Source: Phycisphaerales bacterium
Lineage (GTDB): Bacteria; Planctomycetota; Phycisphaerae; UBA1845
Direction of reading: 5' to 3'
DNA length: 6,183 bases
Assembly (NCBI GenBank): GCA_030612785.1
Contig: JAUWNF010000217.1
Span: 1 to 6,183 of the forward strand
Below, one piece after another: positions 1 to 6,183 of the stretch. Below the pieces are notes generated by a model, which made no database searches, was not told the DNA's origin, and worked only from the letters and a program-made list of their open reading frames with translations. The stretch's first letter is position 1, and each line of letters begins with the position of its first letter. A program made the translations under genes and the position numbers.

Positions 1-1
1 C

Positions 2-865
2 CAGACCGGGCAGTACATCGCCAACGTGGGCATCACGCAGGAGGGCGAGTATCAGGGATCGATCTACGCCGGCGTGTCGCTGCCGTTTTCCCCGGAATAC
101 CGCGAGCTGAGCACTAATGAGGCCCTGCTCCGCCAGATTCAGGAAACCTCCGGCGGGCGCTGGCTGAACATGAACCCCCAAACCGACGACGTGTTCAGTC
201 GCGATTTTCCCCCGACGGTGGCCAAACGTTCGCTGTGGGATTGGACGGTCGCGTGGCTGCTGCTGCCGTTGTTTCTCCTGGACGTGGCGGCGCGGCGGTT
301 GGCGAGTTGGCTGGCGTTTTCGATTTGCGTCGAAGTCGTATTGTTGGCGTTCCTGCTGTTCGGCTTGGAGATCATCTACCATTCGTGGTGGGGCGTGCTG
401 GGCAGCGTTTTGCTGGCAGAGGTGGTCGGCTGGTCGATCCGCTTCCGCTCCATCGGCCCAATGATCAGCTTCCTCACCCATTCGGTGACGGCGCTGGGCC
501 AGGCGGGAGAGCGCAGCCAGGCCGCCCTCGAACAGCTCAAGACCACGCGCGAGCGCGTGCAGAGCACGCGCACCACCGCCGGCACGCCCGATACACTGGA
601 GGATCGCGGCGCACCACCCGCCGAAGCGACTCCCGCGCCGGACGCCAAGGCCCGCTTCGACGTAGGTGACCAAGCCGCCGCCGAACCCGCCGGAGGCCTG
701 CACGATCAGTTGGGTGGCGCCAAGACCGAACCGCGCTACGAGGAGAAACGGCGCCGCCCCGCGGGCGGCAAGGACGATCAAACCGAACCGGAAGGAACCA
801 CTTCCCGACTCCTGCGCGCCAAACGACGGGCTAAGGACAAACGGAAGGACGAACCGCAACCGTGA
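2..865 (+). CDS. C-terminal part of a VWA/glutamine-amidotransferase-like membrane protein (5' end outside window)
   Basis: The reading frame is open from base 2 and ends at TGA 863-865, giving 287 visible residues. The GTG at 26 lies inside the frame and is not a convincing start. The first ~65 residues carry the closing signature of these domains: a YAGVSLPFSPEYRE stretch, then an NEALLRQIQETSGGRW segment. A hydrophobic region follows (nt ~245-440, from TVAWLLLPLFLLDV to VLGSVLLAEVVGW) that fits two or three membrane spans. A helical, coiled-coil-prone stretch comes next (around GERSQAALEQLKTTRERV), then a ~110-residue charged, low-complexity tail ending in basic residues (LLRAKRRAKDKRKDE). 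Proteins of this type are commonly encoded beside MoxR, DUF58 and BatA-like genes, and the tail is probably cytosolic. Because the catalytic-like or VWA domain is off the edge, the exact subfamily is inferred. Function beyond being a membrane partner of the MoxR system is unknown. Confidence 0.75.
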   Translation, partial: QTGQYIANVGITQEGEYQGSIYAGVSLPFSPEYRELSTNEALLRQIQETSGGRWLNMNPQTDDVFSRDFPPTVAKRSLWDWTVAWLLLPLFLLDVAARRLASWLAFSICVEVVLLAFLLFGLEIIYHSWWGVLGSVLLAEVVGWSIRFRSIGPMISFLTHSVTALGQAGERSQAALEQLKTTRERVQSTRTTAGTPDTLEDRGAPPAEATPAPDAKARFDVGDQAAAEPAGGLHDQLGGAKTEPRYEEKRRRPAGGKDDQTEPEGTTSRLLRAKRRAKDKRKDEPQP

Positions 866-868
866 AAT

Positions 869-941
869 TGAAAAATGGAAAATTGAAAATGAGAAGAGGA
901 TAACAGGCGCCGACACGCGCTTTTCCATTTTCCATTTTCCA
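869..941. repeat. AT-rich long inverted repeat upstream of moxR
   Basis: Bases 869-889 pair with 921-941 in 19 of 21 positions (mismatches 871/939 and 884/926). This includes a perfect 12-base arm AAAATGGAAAAT at 872-883 against ATTTTCCATTTT at 927-938. Each arm is built from short A-run units (GAAAATG, GGAAAAT), and the loop 890-920 is GC-richer. The repeat fills nearly the whole gap between the upstream stop and the moxR ribosome binding site. It is not a standard terminator: the stem is AT-rich and no T-run follows the right arm. It resembles a small non-coding intergenic repeat. A role in mRNA processing or attenuation is only a possibility. Confidence 0.7.
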
Positions 942-946
942 CTGAT

Positions 947-951
947 GGGAG
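947..951 (+). promoter_or_regulatory. Ribosome binding site of moxR
   Basis: GGGAG lies 6 bases before the ATG at 958. It immediately follows the right arm of the inverted repeat, so folding of that repeat could leave the site exposed. It supports ATG 958 as the start. Confidence 0.6.
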
Positions 952-957
952 TGAATC

Positions 958-1977
<1,020 letters not shown>

Positions 1978-1988
1978 GGATTGACGGA

Positions 1989-2711
1989 ATGATCGTTTAC
2001 TTCGACGAGTCCTACGATAACGAGCACCATTACCTTCTCTATGGTGCCCTGTTTGTCCCACGGTCCTCGAGGCTGCACCAACGTATATTGGGCGTGCGGG
2101 CGGAGACGGGGTATGTAGGGGAGATCAAGTACAACCGATGCAAGAACGCTGCTAGGCTGAGGGAATTCCAGAAAGTTGTTGATGCGTTTATGGAGGATAC
2201 CGCATACTTTCGGTGCGTTGTGGTTGAGCAGCATGGCTTCGACTACTCGATCTTTGGCCGCGCCCATGAACCACTCGCCCTGAAGGAGGCTCGTGCCTAC
2301 AAGAAGTTTTCGGAAATGCTTCTGTCGCCGCACTTATCCGAGACCGAAAACGCCGTGTTCTTGGCCGATAAAATGAAGCGTTGCCGAGGAGACGAGTTTA
2401 TCGACAGACTTCGCGAGCGCTTCAATCGGCCTGGAGGCAAGACCACCTTTCGCCACCTAGCGGAGGTTCCTTCGAGGCTCGAGGAGCACCAGTGCCTGCA
2501 AGTGTGCGATCTACTGTTGGGCTGCGTACTCAACAACCTGAAACCCACGAGAACGCGGGCAAAGAACGAGATCCGGGAACACCTCTGCAACCGCCTAGGC
2601 GTGCCGAACTTCCTTTTCACAACGTGGAAAGACGCGTCGCTCACGGAGGCACGGAAACCCGGTACGAAGTTCAATGTGTGGTATTGGAGCGCAAAAACAA
2701 AGCCCAGGTAG
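1989..2711 (+). CDS. DUF3800 domain protein (putative RNase H-like nuclease), apparent insertion in the operon
   Basis: A 240-residue soluble protein with the DUF3800 pattern over its whole length. It opens with VYFDES (D6, E7, S8), then GEIKY (E45, K47), LADK (D127, K128) and LQVCDLLLG (Q171, D174), and closes with a KFNVWYW segment as many members do. The spaced acidic residues are the probable metal-binding site. The family is regarded as RNase H-like, but its biochemical activity is not established as far as I know. It is often seen near mobile or defence genes. ATG 1989 is preceded by GGGA at 1977-1980, which overlaps the moxR stop. Sampled lines have ~55% GC against low 60s in moxR, and codons such as ATA, AGG and TTA appear, unlike the neighbours. 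It separates moxR from the DUF58 gene, which suggests acquisition by transfer. It appears complete, with no frameshift. The family call is firm, the function is not. Confidence 0.85.
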   Translation: MIVYFDESYDNEHHYLLYGALFVPRSSRLHQRILGVRAETGYVGEIKYNRCKNAARLREFQKVVDAFMEDTAYFRCVVVEQHGFDYSIFGRAHEPLALKEARAYKKFSEMLLSPHLSETENAVFLADKMKRCRGDEFIDRLRERFNRPGGKTTFRHLAEVPSRLEEHQCLQVCDLLLGCVLNNLKPTRTRAKNEIREHLCNRLGVPNFLFTTWKDASLTEARKPGTKFNVWYWSAKTKPR

Positions 2712-2712
2712 T

Positions 2713-2759
2713 CTGGTCGTATTAGCGGTCGTCAGGCAAAACCTGACACCTCCGACCAG
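2713..2759. repeat. Nested stem-loop (REP-like palindrome) after the DUF3800 gene
   Basis: An outer arm CTGGTCG (2713-2719) pairs with CGACCAG (2753-2759). Inside it, GTCAGG (2731-2736) pairs with CCTGAC (2742-2747) around a CAAAA loop. GGT (2727-2729) extends that stem with ACC (2748-2750), leaving C2730 bulged. It starts two bases after the DUF3800 stop. No T-run follows, so it is not a standard intrinsic terminator. The compact GC-rich palindrome with a short loop looks like the REP sequences used by REP-associated Y1 transposases. That link is inference, since no such transposase is in the window. Confidence 0.55.
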
Positions 2760-2788
2760 CACCCGAGCTCTACATAAGTATACGGCAA

Positions 2789-2825
2789 GGATAAGGTATT
2801 TGTACCACAAAAAATATCCGTTTTT
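2789..2825 (+). terminator. Weak candidate intrinsic terminator
   Basis: GGATA (2789-2793) pairs with TATCC (2815-2819), and inside it GGTA (2795-2798) pairs with TACC (2803-2806) around a TTTG loop. The stem is followed by G and TTTTT (2821-2825). The T-run is right for a terminator of the DUF3800 transcript. However, the stem is AT-rich and has an asymmetric internal loop (one base on the left, eight on the right), so stability is doubtful. Confidence 0.25.
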
Positions 2826-2851
2826 AGACATCAGTTTTTCTATCAGACCTG

Positions 2852-2909
2852 CCGGTTTGCGCCAGGATTCACAGGCACCCATCCTGAGTGCTACGCAGGG
2901 TAGAACCGG
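2852..2909. repeat. Imperfect nested inverted repeat
   Basis: CCGGTT (2852-2857) pairs with AACCGG (2904-2909), and within it CAGGAT (2863-2868) pairs with ATCCTG (2881-2886). The internal loop is asymmetric (5 and 17 bases). It may be part of a structured leader of the DUF58 transcript or chance. Confidence 0.25.
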
Positions 2910-2973
2910 AGATCGATGTAATCGCCTGAAAATCAATAGGTTACGAATGTACACGACGTTTTGAGTGGACCGG

Positions 2974-3876
2974 ATGGCAACCATCCTGAAACACGACAGT
3001 AAAGTCCTGCTTGATCCAGAGTTCATGAACCGGCTGGATCAACTCGAGATCGTCTCGCGCAAGATCTTCCGCGGGAAGATGCGCGGCGAGCGACGGAGCA
3101 AGCGGCGCGGCGAGTCGGTCGAGTTCGCCGACCACCGCTCCTACGTCCCCGGCGACGACTTGCGGTTCCTCGACTGGAACGTCATGGCCCGGCTGGACAA
3201 GCTGTTCCTCAAACTGTTCCTCGAAGAAGAGGATCTGCACGTCAGCCTGCTGCTGGACGTCTCCAAAAGCATGGACTGGGGCGAGCCCAGTAAGTCACTC
3301 TATGTGCGGCGGGTGGCGGCCGCTCTGGCCTACATCGGGCTAAGCAACTTCGACCGTGTGAGCCTCTACGGATTCTCCGACGGCCTGACCCACCAACTTG
3401 CCGGAGTCCGCGGGCGGCGCCGCGTAGCCAAGGTGATGGAGTTCCTTACAAACATGGAGTGCGCCGGCGGCAGCAACCTGGCCGCCGCCTGCAAGCAGTT
3501 CGCCATCCGCCACCCGCAGCCGGGCATCCTGCTGATCCTCAGTGACTTTTTCGACAAGGGCGGCTTTGAAGCGGGCTTTCGCTACTTGCTCGGGAGAAAT
3601 TTCGACCTCTATGCCATGCAGGTGCTCAGCCCCGAGGAGATCGAGCCGGGACTGACCGGCGACTTGCAGCTTCAGGATGTGGAGGACAATGATCTCGCCG
3701 AGGTCACCGTCAGCCGGGCGTTGCTCAATCGCTACAAGCACAACTTAGAGGCCTACTGCACGTCGTTGAAGGAGTATTGCACGCGACGCGGCATCAACTA
3801 TCTGTTCACCAGTACGGACACGCCGTTCGACCAGATCATCCTGTCCTACCTGCGGCGAAGGGGGCTGTTGCGATGA
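2974..3876 (+). CDS. DUF58 family protein (cytosolic VWA-like partner of MoxR)
   Basis: A 300-residue protein with the DUF58 hallmark YVPGDDLRFLDWN at residues 57-69, preceded by a basic stretch (RGERRSKRRGE). A VWA-like half follows. The metal-site motif DVSKSM is at 95-100 (D95, S97, S99), GGSNL at 165-169, and LSDFFD near 189-194 supplies the distal Asp. No membrane helix is visible, so it is probably cytosolic. DUF58 proteins are routinely encoded directly after moxR and are thought to bridge the ATPase to membrane VWA partners. I chose ATG 2974 rather than the in-frame GTG 2965. The residues from MATIL onward look like the family N-terminus, a purine-rich GAGTGGA lies just upstream, and nothing resembling a ribosome site precedes GTG. 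The spacing from the ribosome site to ATG 2974 is short (about 4 bases). The stop overlaps the next gene, implying translational coupling downstream. Separation from moxR by an inserted gene is the odd point. Confidence 0.9.
   Translation: MATILKHDSKVLLDPEFMNRLDQLEIVSRKIFRGKMRGERRSKRRGESVEFADHRSYVPGDDLRFLDWNVMARLDKLFLKLFLEEEDLHVSLLLDVSKSMDWGEPSKSLYVRRVAAALAYIGLSNFDRVSLYGFSDGLTHQLAGVRGRRRVAKVMEFLTNMECAGGSNLAAACKQFAIRHPQPGILLILSDFFDKGGFEAGFRYLLGRNFDLYAMQVLSPEEIEPGLTGDLQLQDVEDNDLAEVTVSRALLNRYKHNLEAYCTSLKEYCTRRGINYLFTSTDTPFDQIILSYLRRRGLLR
3857..3864 (+). promoter_or_regulatory. Ribosome binding site that sets the BatA-like start
   Basis: GAAGGGGG lies 8 bases before ATG 3873, inside the DUF58 coding end. 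The reading frame is open further upstream to ATG 3777, but this site and the ATGA overlap mark 3873 as the true start. Confidence 0.7.
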
Positions 3877-5927
3877 CGCTTCTTTCGGGATGGTCCGCCA
3901 TTGCCCTCGCCGCCGGCCTGACCGTGCCGCCCCTGGTCGCGCTTTATTTCCTCAAGCTCAAACGGCGCATCGTGCCCATCTCGTCCACCTTCCTGTGGAA
4001 GCGAGCGGTGGAGGACCTACACGTCAATGCGCCCTTCCAGCGGCTGCGCAGCAACCTGCTGTTGTTCTTGCAATTGTTGGTGCTGCTGTTGGCGGCCGTC
4101 GTGCTGGGCAAACCGGTCCGCCAGGCCGTCCAGAAGCATGAGGACACGCTGATCCTGTTGAGCGACCAGGCGGCTTCGATGGCCGTCGAGGAGCAGGACG
4201 GGCGCGCGCGACTGGAGATGGCGCTCGACGAAGCCAAGCGCGTCGTCGATCAAATGGACGACAAGGCTCGGGCCATGGTCATCGCGTTCTCCGACCGGGC
4301 GACCGTGGTCTCGTCGTTCGACACCGATCGGGCGGCGCTCAAGCGCAAGATCGATTCCATCGAGCAAACCGAGGGGCTCAGCAGGCTTACCGAAGCCATC
4401 GCCCTGGCCGAAGCCTATTCACAGAACCTCATTATCGCCGGTGAGGAGGCGGGTGCCGACATCGCCCCGACGTCGGCCGCCCCGCCGGCCACCGCCCTGA
4501 TTTTTTCTGACGGGCGCATCGAAGATCTTAACACGCTCAACATCGAACGGCTGAACACCGAGAACATGCAACTGGTCAACGTCGCCGAGCGCGGCGACAA
4601 CGTCGGCATCACCTCGATGAGCGCCCGGCGCAGCTACGAGCAACCGGACAGCCTCAACGTTTTCGCCGAAGTGCGCAACTTCGGCCCCGAGGCGGTCTCC
4701 TTCGACGCCAATCTCTATGTAGAGGGGCAACATCGCGACGTGCAAGCGGTCCGCCTCGAACCGGGTCTGGAACAAGCTTCGAATCCGCAATCTGAGACGA
4801 CACCGCTCCCTGACGGTCGCGTCTCGGAAGCGCCGCTGCCGGGCAGTGTCGCCTCGGTGGCATTCGATCCCTTCGAGTACGGTGGCAGCGGCGTGGTCGA
4901 GGTGCGCCTCGAGCTCCACGATGCCCTCAACGCGGACAACCGCGCCTGGGCCGTCATCGACCCGCCACGCCACGTTGGAGTCCTATTGGTTACCGCGGGC
5001 AACCTCTTCCTTGAGCGCGTGCTCCCCACGTTACCTTTACAGGTGGAAGTGATGACCCCGAACGAATACGAGGCGACCGATCGCGACACCCTGGCCGACG
5101 GCGACCGCGGCAGGTACGACCTGGTCATGTTTGATCGGCATTCCACCGACCGGCTCTACCAGGGCAACTACTTCTTCTGGGGCGCGGCGCCGCTGATTGA
5201 CGGCGTAGCCATGGGCGATCCGATCGACAACGAGATTATCTTCAACTGGGACGACGCGCACCCGGTGCTGCGGCACGTGCCGGTGGCTAATGTTGAGGTC
5301 TACCAGTGGAACCGGCTGGAACTGCCGCCTGAAGCGGAGACGCTGATCGAAGGCGAGAGCTCACCCGTGCTGAGCTACTTCGCGCGGGACGGAAGCCAAT
5401 ATCTGATCTGTGCGTTTGGCCTGTTGGTCGAGGACGACGTCGGCGCGCCTATGATGAACACGTTCTGGGTGACCAAGGCGCACTTCCCCGTTTTCATGTA
5501 CAACGCCGTGGCGTTTCTGTCGTCGAGCCTGAGCACCACTACGAGAGTCGCCATCCGGCCGGGCGATCCGGTGGCCCTGGCCAGACCTGCCGGTGAAGAT
5601 ACGCTCACTGTCCTGCGCCCCAACGGGGTGCGCGACCGGCTCACTCCGGGCAAGGCGCGCGTGGCCCATTATGCCCGCACGCGGCGGGTCGGCGTGTACC
5701 ACGTCGAGCCGGCCGTCACCGGACAGGAGACCTTCGCGGTGAACCTGTTCAGCCCCGTCGAGAGTAACGTTCGCCCGAGCAACGTCCTCACCGTCGGCAC
5801 CGTCACGCTACTGGCCACCGAAGGCGCCCAACTGGTCAACGAACCGCTCTGGCCGCACTTACTCATCGCCGCCCTGGTGATCCTGCTGCTCGAATGGGTC
5901 ATCTACAACAAGCGCGTCTTCGTGTAG
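3873..5927 (+). CDS. BatA-type membrane protein with VWA-like domain
   Basis: From ATG 3873 the protein has 684 residues. It opens with the BatA N-terminal module: a membrane span at ~8-27, the LYFLKLKRR turn at 24-32, a basic/aromatic linker (FLWKRAVEDL), and a second span at ~62-79 (LLLFLQLLVLLLAAVVL). A VWA-like domain follows (~90-240), with SDQAASM at 97-103 at the metal site, AMVIAFSD at 134-141 and IFSDGRIED at 210-218. The region ~245-650 is a long extracytoplasmic-type segment rich in beta-strand character, with an adhesion- or CARDB-like part near 258-350. A last membrane span (PHLLIAALVILLLEWVIYN, ~661-679) is followed by a short basic end. The metal-site motif is degenerate: A100 stands where DxSxS has serine, so metal binding may be weak. 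ATGA overlap with DUF58 indicates co-translation. By analogy with BatA-type proteins it is a membrane-anchored partner of the MoxR/DUF58 pair. The longer open frame upstream (3777-3872) overlaps DUF58 and is not used. Confidence 0.88.
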   Translation: MTLLSGWSAIALAAGLTVPPLVALYFLKLKRRIVPISSTFLWKRAVEDLHVNAPFQRLRSNLLLFLQLLVLLLAAVVLGKPVRQAVQKHEDTLILLSDQAASMAVEEQDGRARLEMALDEAKRVVDQMDDKARAMVIAFSDRATVVSSFDTDRAALKRKIDSIEQTEGLSRLTEAIALAEAYSQNLIIAGEEAGADIAPTSAAPPATALIFSDGRIEDLNTLNIERLNTENMQLVNVAERGDNVGITSMSARRSYEQPDSLNVFAEVRNFGPEAVSFDANLYVEGQHRDVQAVRLEPGLEQASNPQSETTPLPDGRVSEAPLPGSVASVAFDPFEYGGSGVVEVRLELHDALNADNRAWAVIDPPRHVGVLLVTAGNLFLERVLPTLPLQVEVMTPNEYEATDRDTLADGDRGRYDLVMFDRHSTDRLYQGNYFFWGAAPLIDGVAMGDPIDNEIIFNWDDAHPVLRHVPVANVEVYQWNRLELPPEAETLIEGESSPVLSYFARDGSQYLICAFGLLVEDDVGAPMMNTFWVTKAHFPVFMYNAVAFLSSSLSTTTRVAIRPGDPVALARPAGEDTLTVLRPNGVRDRLTPGKARVAHYARTRRVGVYHVEPAVTGQETFAVNLFSPVESNVRPSNVLTVGTVTLLATEGAQLVNEPLWPHLLIAALVILLLEWVIYNKRVFV

Positions 5928-5944
5928 AAAGCAGGGAGCCGAAA

Positions 5945-5954
5945 CGCGACCGTA
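5945..5954 (+). repeat. Direct repeat, left copy (CGCGACCGTA)
   Basis: This 10-base sequence recurs exactly at 6095-6104, one copy on each side of the composite element. Similarity extends weakly upstream: AGGGAGC is at 5933-5939 here and at 6078-6084 on the right, though with different spacing (5 and 10 bases). Confidence 0.6.
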
Positions 5955-5959
5955 AGAGA

Positions 5960-6070
5960 CTGTCGATTTAATCGTCCATGGTGACCCCCAGTGTAGCGTC
6001 ACCCCTTGTGGGTGACGAGAAACGAGGCTGCGCCGCCCACAAGGGGCGACGCTACAGATTAAATCGACAG
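5960..6070. repeat. Composite inverted-repeat element (MITE- or BIME-like, ~111 bp)
   Basis: The outer terminal arms are perfect: CTGTCGATTTAATC (5960-5973) pairs with its complement at 6057-6070. Inside are two inverted 26-base units, 5992-6017 and 6031-6056. Read in the same direction they match in 23 of 26 positions, starting TGTAGCGTC and containing CCCCTTGTGGG. Each unit is itself a hairpin: CGTCACCC (5997-6004) with GGGTGACG (6010-6017), and CGCCGCCC (6031-6038) with GGGCGACG (6044-6051, one C-A mismatch on the + strand). Alternatively the two units pair with each other into one long stem (20/21 at 5992-6012 with 6036-6056). An 18-base stretch (5974-5991) on the left has no counterpart on the right. 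There is no coding capacity. It resembles a non-autonomous transposable element or a REP pair (BIME). No transposase is in the window. Confidence 0.8.
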
Positions 6071-6094
6071 CCTGGTAAGGGAGCGTAACCGAGT

Positions 6095-6104
6095 CGCGAC
6101 CGTA
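6095..6104 (+). repeat. Direct repeat, right copy, touching the next start codon
   Basis: Identical to 5945-5954 (CGCGACCGTA). Its last base is the A of the ATG at 6104. The repeat therefore supplies the immediate 5' context of the next gene, where no Shine-Dalgarno-like site is evident. Confidence 0.6.
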
Positions 6105-6183
6105 TGGCCATTTTGATTCGCAACCTTGCACTGCCGTTGGAGGCCGGCGGCGAGGACCTGCTCACGGTGGCAGCGAAGAGACT
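6104..6183 (+). CDS. N-terminus of a putative FAD-dependent dehydrogenase (3' end outside window)
   Basis: Only 26 complete codons are visible, starting MAILIRNLALPLEAG and ending LLTVAAKRL. The pattern, a short beta-strand with RNL.LPL followed by an acidic stretch and an A.+RL helix, matches the start of the COG2509-type FAD-dependent dehydrogenases. In those the same opening leads to an RRSLDAR-like segment. The FAD-binding motif would lie downstream of the window, so this cannot be confirmed. ATG 6104 is the only plausible start: an in-frame stop, TAA 6086-6088, lies just upstream and no other start intervenes. There is no clear ribosome binding site. It is separated from the MoxR cluster by the repeat-filled gap and is probably a separate function. 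Confidence 0.55.
   Translation, partial: MAILIRNLALPLEAGGEDLLTVAAKR

Larger units (their letters stand above)
2712..2973. other. Palindrome-rich, AT-richer gap without a credible gene
   Basis: This stretch lies between the DUF3800 stop and the DUF58 start. Hand counts of three 60-base lines give about 40-48% GC, lower than either side. It contains three nested inverted repeats, listed separately, and no open frame with recognisable protein character or a convincing ribosome binding site. No clear sigma-70-type promoter could be made out. It is probably the non-coding 3' part of the segment that brought in the DUF3800 gene. Confidence 0.6.
5928..6103. other. Repeat-filled intergenic region
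   Basis: The 176 bases between the BatA-like stop and the next start hold a composite inverted-repeat element (5960-6070) and a flanking 10-base direct repeat, both listed separately. No gene or clear promoter is visible. The transcript from the BatA-like gene would fold strongly here, so the element may lower read-through into the next gene. There is no T-run to call it an intrinsic terminator. Confidence 0.6.

Noticed and set aside
2674..2964. 96-codon + strand open frame spanning the gap before DUF58
   Set aside because: It starts inside the DUF3800 gene in another frame, has no ribosome site or recognisable domain, and its sequence follows the palindromes rather than protein-like composition.
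2965..2973. GTG 2965 as the DUF58 start
   Set aside because: No ribosome-site-like sequence precedes it. ATG 2974 gives the better N-terminus and has GAGTGGA upstream.
2595..3026. 143-codon minus-strand open frame across the same gap
   Set aside because: It overlaps the ends of two convincing + strand genes, and I recognise no family features.
3777..3872. Upstream extension of the BatA-like frame
   Set aside because: It overlaps DUF58 coding sequence, and its residues do not resemble a BatA N-terminus. GAAGGGGG and the ATGA overlap fix the start at 3873.
4419..4973. Minus-strand open frames opposite the BatA-like gene (184 codons and shorter)
   Set aside because: They are shadows of a GC-rich + strand gene, with no recognisable motifs or start signals.
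5992..6056. Two-unit repeat as a CRISPR array
   Set aside because: There are only two units, in inverted rather than direct orientation, with a 13-base loop between them and no cas genes.

Overview
The window looks like chromosomal DNA of a high-GC bacterium. The proteins most resemble the MoxR/von Willebrand A (VWA) gene clusters of Planctomycetota and relatives. That lineage call is an inference from family resemblance and gene order, not from a marker gene. All supported genes are on the + strand.

Layout: (1) 2-865 is the C-terminal part of a large membrane protein of the VWA/glutamine-amidotransferase-like type, with its start off the left edge. (2) 866-957 is a short gap filled by an AT-rich long inverted repeat. 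(3) 958-1977 is an intact MoxR-type AAA+ ATPase. (4) 1989-2711 is a DUF3800 protein, foreign to this kind of operon. It is lower in GC and uses codons rare in its neighbours. (5) 2712-2973 is a 262-base AT-richer gap with several nested palindromes and no credible gene. (6) 2974-3876 is a DUF58 protein (cytosolic VWA-like). (7) 3873-5927 is a BatA/VWA membrane protein that overlaps the DUF58 stop by ATGA. (8) 5928-6103 is a gap holding a compact composite inverted-repeat element at 5960-6070, flanked by a short direct repeat. (9) 6104-6183 is the first 26 codons of what looks like an FAD-dependent dehydrogenase (COG2509-like).

How the genes fit together: MoxR ATPases are known to act with VWA-domain partners as chaperone-like machines on protein complexes or at the envelope. 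MoxR, DUF58, the BatA-like protein and the upstream membrane protein form one such set, with a cytosolic ATPase, a cytosolic VWA adaptor and membrane-anchored VWA partners. The substrate cannot be read from the sequence. The DUF3800 gene and its palindrome-rich 3' flank split moxR from the DUF58 gene and look like an insertion. DUF3800 has a predicted nuclease-like (RNase H-type) active site and no established role in a MoxR system.

The most notable points are the DUF3800 insertion and the composite palindrome at 5960-6070. The palindrome's two inverted subunits differ mainly by a paired, compensatory substitution.
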